Below are positions 8,211-17,327 of a stretch of 64,000 nt of DNA, piece by piece (positions within the stretch are counted from its first letter, which is position 1; every line of letters starts with the position of its first letter). The notes beneath the pieces were generated by a model. It was given only the letters and a program-made list of their open reading frames with translations. It ran no database searches and was not told the origin of the DNA. Origin of the DNA: Halioxenophilus aromaticivorans. Its GTDB lineage: Bacteria > Pseudomonadota > Gammaproteobacteria > Pseudomonadales > Cellvibrionaceae. Made by a program: the position numbers and the translations under genes. Location: contig NZ_AP031496.1 of the NCBI RefSeq assembly GCF_042850945.1, positions 744,001 to 808,000 of the forward strand. Reading direction: 5' to 3'.

Positions 8211-8952
8211 GGGCGCTTCGATATTCGGGCGCAAGCATCAGTGGCGAGGCCGTAAAGTCCTGGCTAAGGCTATAAAACCGCGGTGCCATGGGTGGGTTAG
8301 TAGTGTCAATGCTGGCCCAGGTGCAAAAATAGTTATCCGCCACTCGGTATTGATAAATATGCGTTGCCCGGTTATTGCCGGGTACTTTTTCGTCTTGTAA
8401 ATCCACCTGCTGCTGCCGCAAAGTAAAATAAAAACTTTGCAGGCTGCGTTGTAAGCCGTCTCCCAGTGCCTTTACGTAGGCTTCTTTTAACGTCCAAAAA
8501 CGAAAAAAGTTTTCCCGCTGCTGCGCCTCTTGGTTCGGTGCAGTAATTGCGGCGGTTTCTTTTGGGTGGAAAAAACGATCGGCGATTTCCAGTGTAGAGC
8601 CACTGCGCTGGGCGCTTTCCACGTCGATGCCCAACAAGGGAGCTTCGGCCAAGGTTACCGCCACCAGGCCTTCCGTATGGGAAACATTGAAGTTTATGCT
8701 GCTGCCTGCTAGCTCAGGCCGGCCATTTTTATTTTGGCTAAAACAAAAAGACTCCGGCGCTTGCTGCAACGCCTGCGATAACGCATGGCGCAGTAGGGAG
8801 CGGCCGATTAGAAACTGGTGGCTGGCATCGACATGCCGAAAGCGCTCAAAGCGAACTTGGTCTTCGGCGTTTAGCGTGGGCAAAAAGCGGTGTTGGAAGT
8901 GTGCCATATTCCAGTCGGAATAATGGCACAAAAAAATACTGGGCTCGTGCAT
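8200..8952 (-). CDS. 4'-phosphopantetheinyl transferase, Sfp type
   Basis: Transfers phosphopantetheine from CoA to carrier-protein serines. 250 residues from ATG 8952 (MHEPSIFL); a longer frame begins at 8997. Both catalytic motifs are present: GIDVES (Mg-binding, GxDxE) and FWTLKEAYVKALGDGL (WxxKEA). Upstream, FNVSHTEGLVAVTL matches the NxSHT region. Length suits Sfp/Sfp-like enzymes, which serve secondary-metabolite or polyunsaturated-lipid synthases rather than AcpS. No carrier protein or synthase gene is in the window, so its targets lie elsewhere. Confidence 0.93.
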   Translation of the reverse strand: MHEPSIFLCHYSDWNMAHFQHRFLPTLNAEDQVRFERFRHVDASHQFLIGRSLLRHALSQALQQAPESFCFSQNKNGRPELAGSSINFNVSHTEGLVAVTLAEAPLLGIDVESAQRSGSTLEIADRFFHPKETAAITAPNQEAQQRENFFRFWTLKEAYVKALGDGLQRSLQSFYFTLRQQQVDLQDEKVPGNNRATHIYQYRVADNYFCTWASIDTTNPPMAPRFYSLSQDFTASPLMLAPEYRSAPNL

Positions 8953-8982
8953 GGCAGGTATGGGTTCTGGCTTAAATCGACG

Positions 8983-9000
8983 CCCGTGCCTGGGCACGGG
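8983..9000. repeat. GC-rich hairpin between MORN-protein gene and PPTase gene
   Basis: CCCGTGCC-TG-GGCACGGG, an 8-bp inverted repeat just after the MORN gene stop on the minus strand. No T-run follows, so it is more likely an intercistronic stem than an intrinsic terminator. Confidence 0.55.
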
Positions 9001-9016
9001 GGCGTATTAGGTAAAA

Positions 9017-10591
9017 CTAATTAGGACAAAAACCCGCTACCTCGCTGCCGTCGGCCATAAAACATGTGCCGTTAGAGGTCATGTTGCCGTGTTCAAACTC
9101 GCCCTCAAAGCGGTTACCGGTTTCGCTCCAGTAGGTGCCCTGGCCGTGTTTTTTGTCGTTCATCCATTGGCCTTCGTATTTGGCGCCGTTGGGGTAGGTC
9201 ATAAAGCCGTTGCCCTGGCGGTGGCCGTTGAAGAAGTTACCTTCATAGGAGCTGCCGGATACCCACTGGAAGTTACCCTGGCCATGGGGCTTGCCGGCGC
9301 CGTTACAGGTACCGTCGTAGAGGTTGCCGGAATCGAAGGTCAGGCTGCAGGGCTCGGCGGTGGTATCCAGAAGCGCGCCATTGCCGCTTTCGGCGGCTTG
9401 ATCGGCGTCGGCGTTAATTGAGCGATCTATGATCTGAGGCGGCGCATCGCTATGGGTTTCCGAGAATCCAGAGGACAACTGGAAAGCAGTAAAGCCCAAC
9501 CAAGCGACCAAACAGAAGAACAGTGCCAATATAATCTTCTGGCCGAAGGTCATTATGGGACGGCGCTCTTTAGGCTCACTGGCTTTTTTACGGCCTACTA
9601 AACCGCCCAATTTGTTCATGGCGCCGGGTTGCTCGGCCGCGGGCGCGCTTTTTTCATCGAGGATGGTTTCCAGCGCCTGCCGCTGCATGGCCTCGGTATT
9701 CTCATTGCTGGCGGGCACCAGCGTGGTGCCAGCGCCTTCTTCGATAGCTAATACAGAAAACTGATTCGGCCCTTGGTAACTGGCGGCCACTTTAAAATTG
9801 GTAATTTGCGAGCCATCCATGGAGGTGATGGGGTAGCGCTTAGCCTTGAAGGCAATGGTGATAACGTCACCGGCTTGCAGGGGCTCCTTCAGGGCCAGTT
9901 GTATTTCGTGGGGCTCTTCTGAGGAAACCTGGCGTACCGCCGCTGCCGCCACCGTACACCAGCGATCTTGAGCTTCGGCGCGAAAGTCACCCACGGCTAC
10001 GCCTTGGTGTGGGATCAGAAAGCGGTTGAGGGCGATGCTGATTTGGGCTTCGTCCATGGCGGTAATCACCGGCTCTTCCGGCGGTGGCCCCGCTTCGGGC
10101 TTGGCTTTTTTGGCGATGGTTTCCAGCAGCTTAGTGGAGAACGCCTCTTTTGGCTCGTGCCGTGAGAGCTTCACCGGAATATGGGTAATGAACGCGTTGA
10201 TGGAGTCATCTAAGGTGTTAGACCACATCAAGGCTTCTTGTGGGTGGTAGTGTAGCTCCAGCTCGGACACCGGCGGCAGGGGCTCTTCAAGCACCAAAAT
10301 GATGCTGGTGCGAGGCTCGTCTGCGGTGGGCTGAGGTTTCAGCTGTAGTGCGATGGGCCGCACGTTGCTGTTGGTATTGGCCTCACACACCGGCAGCGAT
10401 ATCGAGAAGTCCTCTGGGTTGGGCTTCAAGTCGCAATCTAAGTCTTGATCGACATCCATACGCACGAACACACCGGATGCGATGGCAGTGTCAAAATGAA
10501 AAGGCAAGGCGTCCTCACCTGTGTCTAGGGCTGTTGAATCTGATTGCATAGGTAAATAATCGGTTGCGAATGCTTTGCGGCCGGGGGCCAT
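9017..10591 (-). CDS. Membrane-anchored MORN-repeat protein
   Basis: 524 residues. Residues about 1-345 form a large domain of beta-rich character that I do not recognise. A single TM helix follows (KIILALFFCLVAWLGFTAF). After it come MORN repeats near the C-terminus: YDGTCNGAGKPHGQGNF, YEGNFFNGHRQGNGFMTYP, YEGQWMNDKKHGQGTYW and FEGEFEHGNMTSNGTCF. MORN repeats bind lipids or proteins. The topology puts the repeats on the side opposite the N-terminal domain. Neither the ATG at 10591 nor the one at 10549 (MQSDSTAL) has a clear Shine-Dalgarno. Function unknown. Confidence 0.82.
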   Translation of the reverse strand: MAPGRKAFATDYLPMQSDSTALDTGEDALPFHFDTAIASGVFVRMDVDQDLDCDLKPNPEDFSISLPVCEANTNSNVRPIALQLKPQPTADEPRTSIILVLEEPLPPVSELELHYHPQEALMWSNTLDDSINAFITHIPVKLSRHEPKEAFSTKLLETIAKKAKPEAGPPPEEPVITAMDEAQISIALNRFLIPHQGVAVGDFRAEAQDRWCTVAAAAVRQVSSEEPHEIQLALKEPLQAGDVITIAFKAKRYPITSMDGSQITNFKVAASYQGPNQFSVLAIEEGAGTTLVPASNENTEAMQRQALETILDEKSAPAAEQPGAMNKLGGLVGRKKASEPKERRPIMTFGQKIILALFFCLVAWLGFTAFQLSSGFSETHSDAPPQIIDRSINADADQAAESGNGALLDTTAEPCSLTFDSGNLYDGTCNGAGKPHGQGNFQWVSGSSYEGNFFNGHRQGNGFMTYPNGAKYEGQWMNDKKHGQGTYWSETGNRFEGEFEHGNMTSNGTCFMADGSEVAGFCPN

Positions 10592-10645
10592 TTACTACGA
10601 GATTGACTAGTCGATCCAGAGCCAAGCCCGTGTTTATCAGGCATT

Positions 10646-10700
10646 ACTACTGGTTTTAATACTAATACTCTATTCCATTCTTCCGGAATACGCCATTTCA
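10646..10700. repeat. Possible third, weaker copy of the repeated upstream element
   Basis: An 18-bp block at 10646-10663 (ACTACTGGTTTTAATACT) matches the block at 58711-58728 in 16 of 18 positions. The following AATACTCTATTCC (10664-10676) matches 60245-60257 in 12 of 13. As with the two other copies it lies upstream of a minus-strand gene (MORN protein). The outer parts are not convincingly conserved. Confidence 0.35.
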
Positions 10701-10777
10701 AGGTGATCAGTTTGCGTTCGATTATGTAAAAGCGTGATCAGTTCCCGCTAAAGGGTCGAAGATTTGAACTGGTGGGC

Positions 10778-10804
10778 AAAAAAAATGAGCGCCGGAGCGC
10801 TCAT
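10778..10804 (-). terminator. Intrinsic terminator of maeB
   Basis: ATGAGCGC-CGGA-GCGCTCAT perfect 8-bp stem (10785-10804), preceded on the plus strand by A8, which is a U-tract on the minus strand. It lies about 35 bp beyond the maeB stop codon. Confidence 0.9.
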
Positions 10805-10837
10805 TGTGGGGTTGGCTGTCGATGTTGAGCTCTGTGA

Positions 10838-13144
10838 TTAAGACGTTTGGGTCTTTTTCAGGCTCAAGATATCGGCGGCGGCCAGGGCACTCATGTTGAT
10901 AACACCGCGCGGCGTGGCGGAGTTGATCAAAATGTGAGCTGGCTTGGCCAAGCCGGATAGGATCGGGCCTACCAGGGTGCCGTTGGCCTTGCGACGAATC
11001 AGCCCCAGGGCAATGTGAGCGGCATCCATGTTAGGGAAGACCAACAGATTGGCGACGCCCTCTAGCTGGCTGTGACGGTAGATGTCCTCACGGTACTCAA
11101 CGTTTAGCGCCGTCATGGCGTGCATTTCGCCGTCGATGCTGAGATCTGGAAACTGCTTGCGCAGAATCTCAGCTGCTTTGCGCATCTTTTTGGCCGATGG
11201 CGCAGAAGATGTGCCGAAGTTAGAGTGCGACAACAACGCGACTCTTGGCTCTACGCCGAAGCGCTTTACTTGCTCAATAGCCGACGCGGCAGACAGTACG
11301 ATCTGTTCGATGGTTGGGTCGATGTTTACGAAACAGTCTGTGAAGAACAGCGGGCCGTCTTTTAATATCAGGGTAGACATTGACGTGAGGTGGGGCTGCT
11401 CTGGGTTGATGCCAAATACTTCGGTGATGCGACGCAGGTGATAATCGTAGCGACCTACTTTACCGCACAGCATGCCGTCCACTTTGCCCTGTTGTACCAA
11501 CATGGCTGCGGCCACGGTGGATTGGGTGCGCAACATGGTTTCACAGGCCTCGTAGGAAGAGCCCATGCGGCCGACGATGGCGTGGTAGTCCTCGGTGAGG
11601 CTTTCCATCAGGCCGGCTTGCAGTGGATCTACCACGTCGATGTCTTTACCGATGGTTAGGCGCAGGCCCAAATCAGAAATCTTCTGCTGAATAACGTCTT
11701 CTCGGCCAACCAAAACTGGTTTGGCGATGGCTTGGTCTACCACACTTTGAATGGCGTGTAGGATGGTTTCGTTTTCACCTTCGGCGTAGGCAATACTGGC
11801 AACTTCGTCACCGGCCTGGGCCATATCAACCACCGGCTGCATAAACATGCTAGTGCGAACCACGTGGCTGTTCAGCTCGGCCTGGTAAGCTTCCAGGTCA
11901 GCGATGGGGCGGGTGGCCACACCGGATTCCATGGCCGCCTTAACTACGGCGGGAGGCACGGTGGCAATTAAGCGAGAATCGAAGGGCTTAGGAATGATGT
12001 AGTCTGGGCCAAACTTCAGTTGCTCGCCGGCGTAGGCTTCGGCTACCTCGTGGGTAGATTCCTGCATAGCCAGTTCGGCAATGGCTTTAACACAGGCCAC
12101 TTTCATTTCTTCGTTAATGGTGGTGGCGCCGCAGTCCAATGCACCACGGAAAATAAACGGGAAACACAGGACGTTGTTTACCTGATTGGGGTAGTCCGAA
12201 CGGCCGGTGGCGATGATGCAATCTGGGCGAGCGGCTTTTGCTTCTTCCGGAGTGATCTCTGGGATGGGGTTGGCCATGGCCAGTACCAGGGGGTTTTCGC
12301 GCATGCCTTTAAGCATGTCTGCCGTTACCGTGCCCGGTCCAGATAAACCCAGGAAAATATCTGCGCCGTCCAGGCATTCTGCCAGGGTGCGTTTGTCGGT
12401 GACTTGCGCGTATTCTTCTTTGTAACGGTTCATGCCTTCGGCACGGCCTTGGTAAATAACACCACGGCTGTCACAAACGTAAACGTTATCCTTCTTAAGG
12501 CCCATGCTGACCATGAGATTGATACAGGCCAAGCTGGCAGCGCCGGCACCGCTGGCTACCAATACGACATCTTCGATTTTTTTGTCGACAATTTTGAGCC
12601 CGTTGTACACAGCGGCGGCGGCCACAATAGCGGTGCCGTGCTGGTCGTCGTGGAATACCGGAATGTTCATTTTTTCTCGGCACATACGCTCAATTTCAAA
12701 ACACTCAGGGGCTTTAATATCCTCTAAGTTAATGCCACCAAAAGTGGGCTCGAGCGCAGTCACTATGTCGACAAAACGATCGACGTTGGGCTCGTCAACT
12801 TCGATGTCGAAAACATCGATGTTGGCGAATTTTTTAAATAAAACGGCTTTACCTTCCATCACAGGCTTGGATGCCAATGGGCCGATATTACCCAGGCCTA
12901 ATACCGCAGTACCATTTGAAATTACGCCAACTAAATTTCCGCGCGCGGTCATATCGGCAACAGCGGAAGGATCTTCTTCAATTAAACTACAGGCGTAGGC
13001 AACGCCCGGAGAGTAGGCGCGGGCCAGATCAGATTGAGTGTCTAGGCGGGTGGTGGGGGTAACTTCTAACTTACCTGGGCGAGGAAAGCGATGATAATTA
13101 AGCGATGCCTGTTTGAAACTTTCATTTTTGTCTGATTCAGACAT
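10838..13144 (-). CDS. maeB: NADP-dependent malic enzyme with C-terminal phosphotransacetylase domain
   Basis: Oxidative decarboxylation of malate to pyruvate with NADPH formation. 768 residues, the length of MaeB-type hybrids. The malic enzyme half (about 1-430) has SPGVAYACSLI, the metal/substrate motif VFHDDQHGTAIV, and the nucleotide-binding GAGAASLACINLMVSMG. The phosphotransacetylase-like half (about 435-768) has VLVGREDVI, GRMGSSYEACETMLR and FPNMDAAHIALGLIRR; in known MaeB proteins this half binds acetyl-CoA for regulation rather than catalysing. The start at 13144 is fixed by AAGGAG seven bases upstream. It supplies pyruvate and NADPH during growth on amino or organic acids, which fits the symporters and alanine dehydrogenase elsewhere in the window. 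Confidence 0.96.
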   Translation of the reverse strand: MSESDKNESFKQASLNYHRFPRPGKLEVTPTTRLDTQSDLARAYSPGVAYACSLIEEDPSAVADMTARGNLVGVISNGTAVLGLGNIGPLASKPVMEGKAVLFKKFANIDVFDIEVDEPNVDRFVDIVTALEPTFGGINLEDIKAPECFEIERMCREKMNIPVFHDDQHGTAIVAAAAVYNGLKIVDKKIEDVVLVASGAGAASLACINLMVSMGLKKDNVYVCDSRGVIYQGRAEGMNRYKEEYAQVTDKRTLAECLDGADIFLGLSGPGTVTADMLKGMRENPLVLAMANPIPEITPEEAKAARPDCIIATGRSDYPNQVNNVLCFPFIFRGALDCGATTINEEMKVACVKAIAELAMQESTHEVAEAYAGEQLKFGPDYIIPKPFDSRLIATVPPAVVKAAMESGVATRPIADLEAYQAELNSHVVRTSMFMQPVVDMAQAGDEVASIAYAEGENETILHAIQSVVDQAIAKPVLVGREDVIQQKISDLGLRLTIGKDIDVVDPLQAGLMESLTEDYHAIVGRMGSSYEACETMLRTQSTVAAAMLVQQGKVDGMLCGKVGRYDYHLRRITEVFGINPEQPHLTSMSTLILKDGPLFFTDCFVNIDPTIEQIVLSAASAIEQVKRFGVEPRVALLSHSNFGTSSAPSAKKMRKAAEILRKQFPDLSIDGEMHAMTALNVEYREDIYRHSQLEGVANLLVFPNMDAAHIALGLIRRKANGTLVGPILSGLAKPAHILINSATPRGVINMSALAAADILSLKKTQTS

Positions 13145-13540
13145 ATGTGTCTCCTTCAATGCTTTATTAATGTATCAACGTAAACGAAACAGGCATTGTT
13201 TGGTTTGTGTCGCTGATGGCTGCTTGTAGAATTTTTATGACGTTGCTGGATGGTTCGCAGGGATGACTTGCCGATAGACCCGTTAACGTACTTTTATAGA
13301 CAACACCTTTTGGGTGTTGGGGATGGCTTTTTGAGCCGGGGAAGATAAGGGCACTTTATACAGCATGCAGCCCAGTAAGTGTAGGGCTTTACGGCTATTT
13401 GGGAGGTAATTTTTTAGCAGTACTATTGGCGGGGTAAATACTGTTTATTTAGGGTTAAGAAAAAGTCACAAATGGGTGGGGGATGACTCAAAAAAATTCC
13501 CGTCTGCTCAATTCCCACCCGGGCCATGGCCGATGCGATA
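13145..13540. other. Gene-free stretch upstream of maeB
   Basis: 396 bp between the diguanylate cyclase stop and maeB start. It contains the maeB ribosome-binding site and a CAACACC-TTTTG-GGTGTTG hairpin at 13301-13319, which has no U-tract. No further gene or confident promoter was seen. Confidence 0.5.
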
Positions 13541-15166
13541 TTAGCCGGTGGAGGTGTGTTCTTTGGAATCCGATAACTCGTTGGTGTTATCGACGAAATT
13601 TACCACGGCGAAGTTATTGCGACCGCCGTGTTTCACTTGGTACATGGTTTTGTCGGCTTTGCGCAGAAGGTCATCGGCCAATACCTTGCCTCCCTTCGGC
13701 ACAAAGACCACGCCGATACTGGCTCCAATTTGCACCGATTGATCGGGCTGCAAGACGATGGCTTCTTGTAACCTGCCAACAATACGACCGGCCAGTTTGG
13801 CTGACATCTCTTGGCTAATGTCGTCCAACACGATGTTAAATTCATCGCCGCCCATGCGGCAGATATAATCGGAATTGCGGGTAATTTGTTGTAGCTGATG
13901 GGCAACGTAGATCAAAACCTGGTCGCCGGTATCGTGACCGTAGGTGTCGTTCACGGCTTTAAATTGATCCAGGTCGATGGACATCAAGGTCAGGCTTTGC
14001 TTGCCGTCACCGGTGTTGGCCAAGCGCCGATTAAATTCGGTTTCAAAGCCTAGCCGGTTGCCCAATTGCGTCAGTGGATCAGTGCGCGCCAGGGTTTGCG
14101 CGGCAATGCTTTCACTTTTTAACGCGGTGATGTCATTGATAACACCTTGGGCGGTGTCTTGATCGATGGGGGTGAGGTTCAACTGCAGCCACATTTCGCG
14201 CTTGCCATTTTGCGGCGGCAAGAATATTTCCAGATGTAGCTTTTGCGCCTTGCCTAAGCACTTGGTAATTTGATTGCTGGCGCCGTCTAGGCTGGGAGGT
14301 AACATATCCACTATGTTACAGCCGGGGGAAAGAGCGTTGCCATGGCGCAGGCCGATGGCCTGGCAGGCCTGATTAAGCGATAACAGCTTGCCGGTTTTGT
14401 CCGCCACAAAGATGCCGGATCGGGCGTTCTCAATTATGGCGGCAATTTGCTTGTGCTGGGTCTCGCTGGCTTGGCGCAACTCGCGCTCGCTGTTGAGGGC
14501 AGCAAACATTCTATCGATTAAGCCGTTGATGTATTCGGTGATGCGCGCAATTTCGCCACCCACCTGGTATTTATTGGCGTCCAGTTTTTGTCCGTTTTGT
14601 ACCTCAAGGTCTTCGATGTCTTTTAAGAACACCCGAACCTTGGGTAGCAACACGGCCAGCCCAGTCCACACCATGGCTATGGCCACGGCTAGGGTTTGCA
14701 GGAACGTTGGCGCCAATACGCTGATTAAGTAGCGCATTTTTTCCTGGTTTAATTTGTCGCTATCCAGCACTACCGACAGGGTGCCTACGGCCACGGAGCT
14801 ATCAAACGGTGAACTCAGCCTGCGTTGTACTTTGGTGTCACTGTCGGTATAGCGTTTGCCGCGGGAGATGGACACCAGTGGGTGGCCGTCAGAGTTGATT
14901 AAATCCACTTGGCTGATGATGGGGTTTTTGATGAGGCCTCGGCCAATTTCCCGGGCGATACTTTTGTCGTTTAAATACGCCGAAATCTGAGCGCTGGGTT
15001 CTATGGCGTTGAGAACTTCTTTAATTTGACTCAGCGATCGGTGTTTTATTTCGGCGCTGGCCAGCGAATAATTGACCACCAAGGCAATGCCGCCGATAAC
15101 CGCAATCAGCAGCAAAAAGAACTTCAGTGCCCTGTACACTAGGCTGTTATGAAACCGTAATGGCAT
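13541..15166 (-). CDS. Membrane diguanylate cyclase with periplasmic sensor and PAS domain
   Basis: 541 residues. TM1 (about 12-33), a periplasmic sensor region of roughly 115 residues, and TM2 (about 150-172). Then a HAMP-like linker, a PAS domain (about 245-355, IIENARSGIFVADKTGKLLSLN) and a GGDEF domain (about 365-525). The active-site motif GGDEF is intact at 439-443, and an inhibitory I-site RxxD is present at R430-D433. It should therefore make c-di-GMP with product feedback. The PstS-like and beta-barrel genes lie upstream on the same strand with a 324-bp gap, so it may read a signal connected with them. Ligand unknown. Confidence 0.92.
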   Translation of the reverse strand: MPLRFHNSLVYRALKFFLLLIAVIGGIALVVNYSLASAEIKHRSLSQIKEVLNAIEPSAQISAYLNDKSIAREIGRGLIKNPIISQVDLINSDGHPLVSISRGKRYTDSDTKVQRRLSSPFDSSVAVGTLSVVLDSDKLNQEKMRYLISVLAPTFLQTLAVAIAMVWTGLAVLLPKVRVFLKDIEDLEVQNGQKLDANKYQVGGEIARITEYINGLIDRMFAALNSERELRQASETQHKQIAAIIENARSGIFVADKTGKLLSLNQACQAIGLRHGNALSPGCNIVDMLPPSLDGASNQITKCLGKAQKLHLEIFLPPQNGKREMWLQLNLTPIDQDTAQGVINDITALKSESIAAQTLARTDPLTQLGNRLGFETEFNRRLANTGDGKQSLTLMSIDLDQFKAVNDTYGHDTGDQVLIYVAHQLQQITRNSDYICRMGGDEFNIVLDDISQEMSAKLAGRIVGRLQEAIVLQPDQSVQIGASIGVVFVPKGGKVLADDLLRKADKTMYQVKHGGRNNFAVVNFVDNTNELSDSKEHTSTG

Positions 15167-15490
15167 CAGCGATTATTACCGGTATTTGCAGCTCTTACTG
15201 GGCTGCGGTTTGAATAATTTTTAGTTAACACGAATACCTATTCCACGAACAACTAATGTAAGTGTAGGAGAATCCCCTGTGATATGCGCCATGGGGCCGC
15301 AGGCTTGGCGCCTCAGTTAGCAAAAAAAACGCACGGCGTGGCGCAGTAATGATTTAAGCCCCACACTGAGTATAGTTGAAGGTCTATGGAAGAATGTTGG
15401 CGCGGTAAGCTACCCCGGCCCGCCCAGCCGTTGTTATCAACCACTGGGCATTCTTAAGGGAATGTTTGAACGCCTATTCCGGAAAATGCG
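15167..15490. other. Gene-free stretch between PstS-like gene and diguanylate cyclase
   Basis: 324 bp, both neighbours on the minus strand. I see no convincing terminator, small ORF or repeat; it presumably carries the diguanylate cyclase promoter. Confidence 0.4.
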
Positions 15491-15961
15491 CTACGGGTTT
15501 AGCACATAGACGACTTTGCAGTCTTCAGGTGTGAGCTGATTGAGCACGGCCTCCGGAACGTAGGCGATGGTACTTTGGTTATTTCTGATAAGGCTTTTCA
15601 CCCGCTCGTAGTTATCGACCTCACGCGGTGGAGAGGCATTGCCTGAGAACATCACGCGCACCCAATAGGAATTGACCTCGGCGATATCGCGGTTGATTAA
15701 GCGTTGGTAGAACAAACCCTTCTCGGGAAACTCGGCGTTGATATCAATGGGCAGGGCGGTGAGCTGCCGGGTGAGGGTTTGATCTCGTCCCATATAGATA
15801 TTCACCACCTCGTTTTTGCTCAGTTGTTCCACCCCGGAGGTGGGGTTCACTATGACGTAGAGCTTTTCGCTGTGGGCTAATACTGGCCACGCATACAGCG
15901 AAAGCAACAGCGCCAGCCGCATGCTCCGGGGGCGTTTGTAGCGTTGGCGAGTGAGCAGCAT
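15491..15961 (-). CDS. PstS-like phosphate-type substrate-binding domain protein
   Basis: 156 residues from the ATG at 15961, with a signal peptide (MRLALLLSLYAWPVLAHSE region). The mature part has the small PBP-like signature SKNEVVNIYMGR, SYWVRVMFSGN and NNQSTIAYVPEAVL of single-domain PstS-like proteins. It is half the length of a true PstS, and no pst transporter genes accompany it, so it is likely a sensory or accessory periplasmic binding protein. Its start codon overlaps the stop of the upstream beta-barrel gene (TGATG), which means translational coupling. Confidence 0.8.
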   Translation of the reverse strand: MLLTRQRYKRPRSMRLALLLSLYAWPVLAHSEKLYVIVNPTSGVEQLSKNEVVNIYMGRDQTLTRQLTALPIDINAEFPEKGLFYQRLINRDIAEVNSYWVRVMFSGNASPPREVDNYERVKSLIRNNQSTIAYVPEAVLNQLTPEDCKVVYVLNP

Positions 15962-17244
15962 CAAAACGTGAAGTCCATTACCAGCGATAACAACTGGTTT
16001 TTGCCGTCCCAATCACTGGTTTCGTTACGCCATAGGTAGGTGGGGTTTTCGGTGTTGCGCACGTAGTTATATTGCAGTTTTACGGCCAGTTGATCGGCTA
16101 AATCAAAGCGTGCGCCCAGGGCCAGGTTGGTTTGATTGGCTCGGGCCGGCCGGGCGCCGAACAGAATGGCTTGCGCCACAAACTCCGGTAATTCTATGGC
16201 TGTGCGGGTGGGGCCGTCGTTATGAGCGTAGGAAAGCCGAATGTAGGGCGTCCAATTTTGTTTGCGATAACCCACGCTGATGTAACCGTTGTAGCTGCCA
16301 TCGGCAGTGAGATAACCACTGCGAATAGTGCCGGCGGCGGCGTCGATGCGCCACCGGCCAAGGCCGGTGGCAACGCCCGCGTAGGCGTAATCGATTTTGT
16401 AATCCTCGGCCAACGTGGTCACTAAAAAGGCGATCTGTTCTCGGGTTGGGGTGGCATCGCCCGGCGCGTTGATAAACAAGTTGTTATCGGTTTTGAGGGT
16501 GGTGTGCTCGTCAATTTCGAAATGGGTGTAGCCCAAGCTAAACTGGGTAAAGCCCAGGGTGTATTTCAATGAGCCGCCATAAATCTTGGAGTGGTGGGAG
16601 TCGTAGTCTTCGCCGGAATCCAAGCTCACCGCATCGCCCAGGTAGCCCCCAAACGCGTGAATCTGGGTTTGGTTGAGGCCATTTAAAAACCGCTTCTCTA
16701 GGGACAGGCCGCGATAACCGCTGGCGATGTTGTAGTTGTACATTTCCGTGGCCGGCCGCGCCCACAAATAGGAAAATCCGGCGTGGATGGAGTCGGAATT
16801 GTAGAAGGTCTCCAGTGGGATCATGCCCGCGCGCAGTTTCCAGCTTTCGGCGAAATGCCAGCGGATTAGGGCTGAAAATAACTTGCTTTGAAAGCGGTTG
16901 GATAACCCGTAGTAAGTCAGGGTTTGAATCTCGGCGCTCAGTGCCGGTGTGGGGCGGTAGCTTAGGTGCAAGCCTAGGCGGGTATCGGCTTGGTAGCTAA
17001 GCTGGCTAAAGTCCGATTTGCGTTGACTCATGTCGCGGTAGAAGCGGGCGTCGCCATCATCGTTGTAGACCATGCCCAGTGTGCCCTGGGCCGAGAGCAC
17101 CCACTTTTCTCCCAAGCGGACTTCCGCCTGGCTGCAGGGCACTAACAATACACCGAACAGCACCAGTAGGGGCGCCAACAGGGTAATGTTAATTGGTAGC
17201 CGTGTCGGTTTGTTCTCTCGCGTGTGCGTCCAAAAAGGCATCAT
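15961..17244 (-). CDS. Outer-membrane beta-barrel (porin-like) protein
   Basis: 427 residues from ATG 17244, with a hydrophobic signal segment (ITLLAPLLVLFGVLLVPCSQAEV) and then many alternating amphipathic strands. The C-terminal aromatic is Phe in LLSLVMDFTF, as in outer-membrane barrels. Tyr- and Trp-rich strand patterns such as YGGSLKYTLGFTQFSLGYTHFE support a barrel of about 16-18 strands. Paired with the coupled PstS-like protein downstream it forms a two-gene envelope unit. Substrate not determinable; it is not a TonB receptor (no plug domain). Confidence 0.8.
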   Translation of the reverse strand: MMPFWTHTRENKPTRLPINITLLAPLLVLFGVLLVPCSQAEVRLGEKWVLSAQGTLGMVYNDDGDARFYRDMSQRKSDFSQLSYQADTRLGLHLSYRPTPALSAEIQTLTYYGLSNRFQSKLFSALIRWHFAESWKLRAGMIPLETFYNSDSIHAGFSYLWARPATEMYNYNIASGYRGLSLEKRFLNGLNQTQIHAFGGYLGDAVSLDSGEDYDSHHSKIYGGSLKYTLGFTQFSLGYTHFEIDEHTTLKTDNNLFINAPGDATPTREQIAFLVTTLAEDYKIDYAYAGVATGLGRWRIDAAAGTIRSGYLTADGSYNGYISVGYRKQNWTPYIRLSYAHNDGPTRTAIELPEFVAQAILFGARPARANQTNLALGARFDLADQLAVKLQYNYVRNTENPTYLWRNETSDWDGKNQLLSLVMDFTF

Positions 17245-17327
17245 CGACCATCCAGTTGTACTGGCAAAATAACGTGCTCGCACTCACAGTGTAGTCAAGG
17301 ATGGTCAGATTGCTTTGAGAGCGACAG

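Noticed and set aside
13301..13319. CAACACC hairpin as terminator of the diguanylate cyclase gene
   Set aside because: More than 200 bp past the stop and not followed by a T-run on the minus strand.
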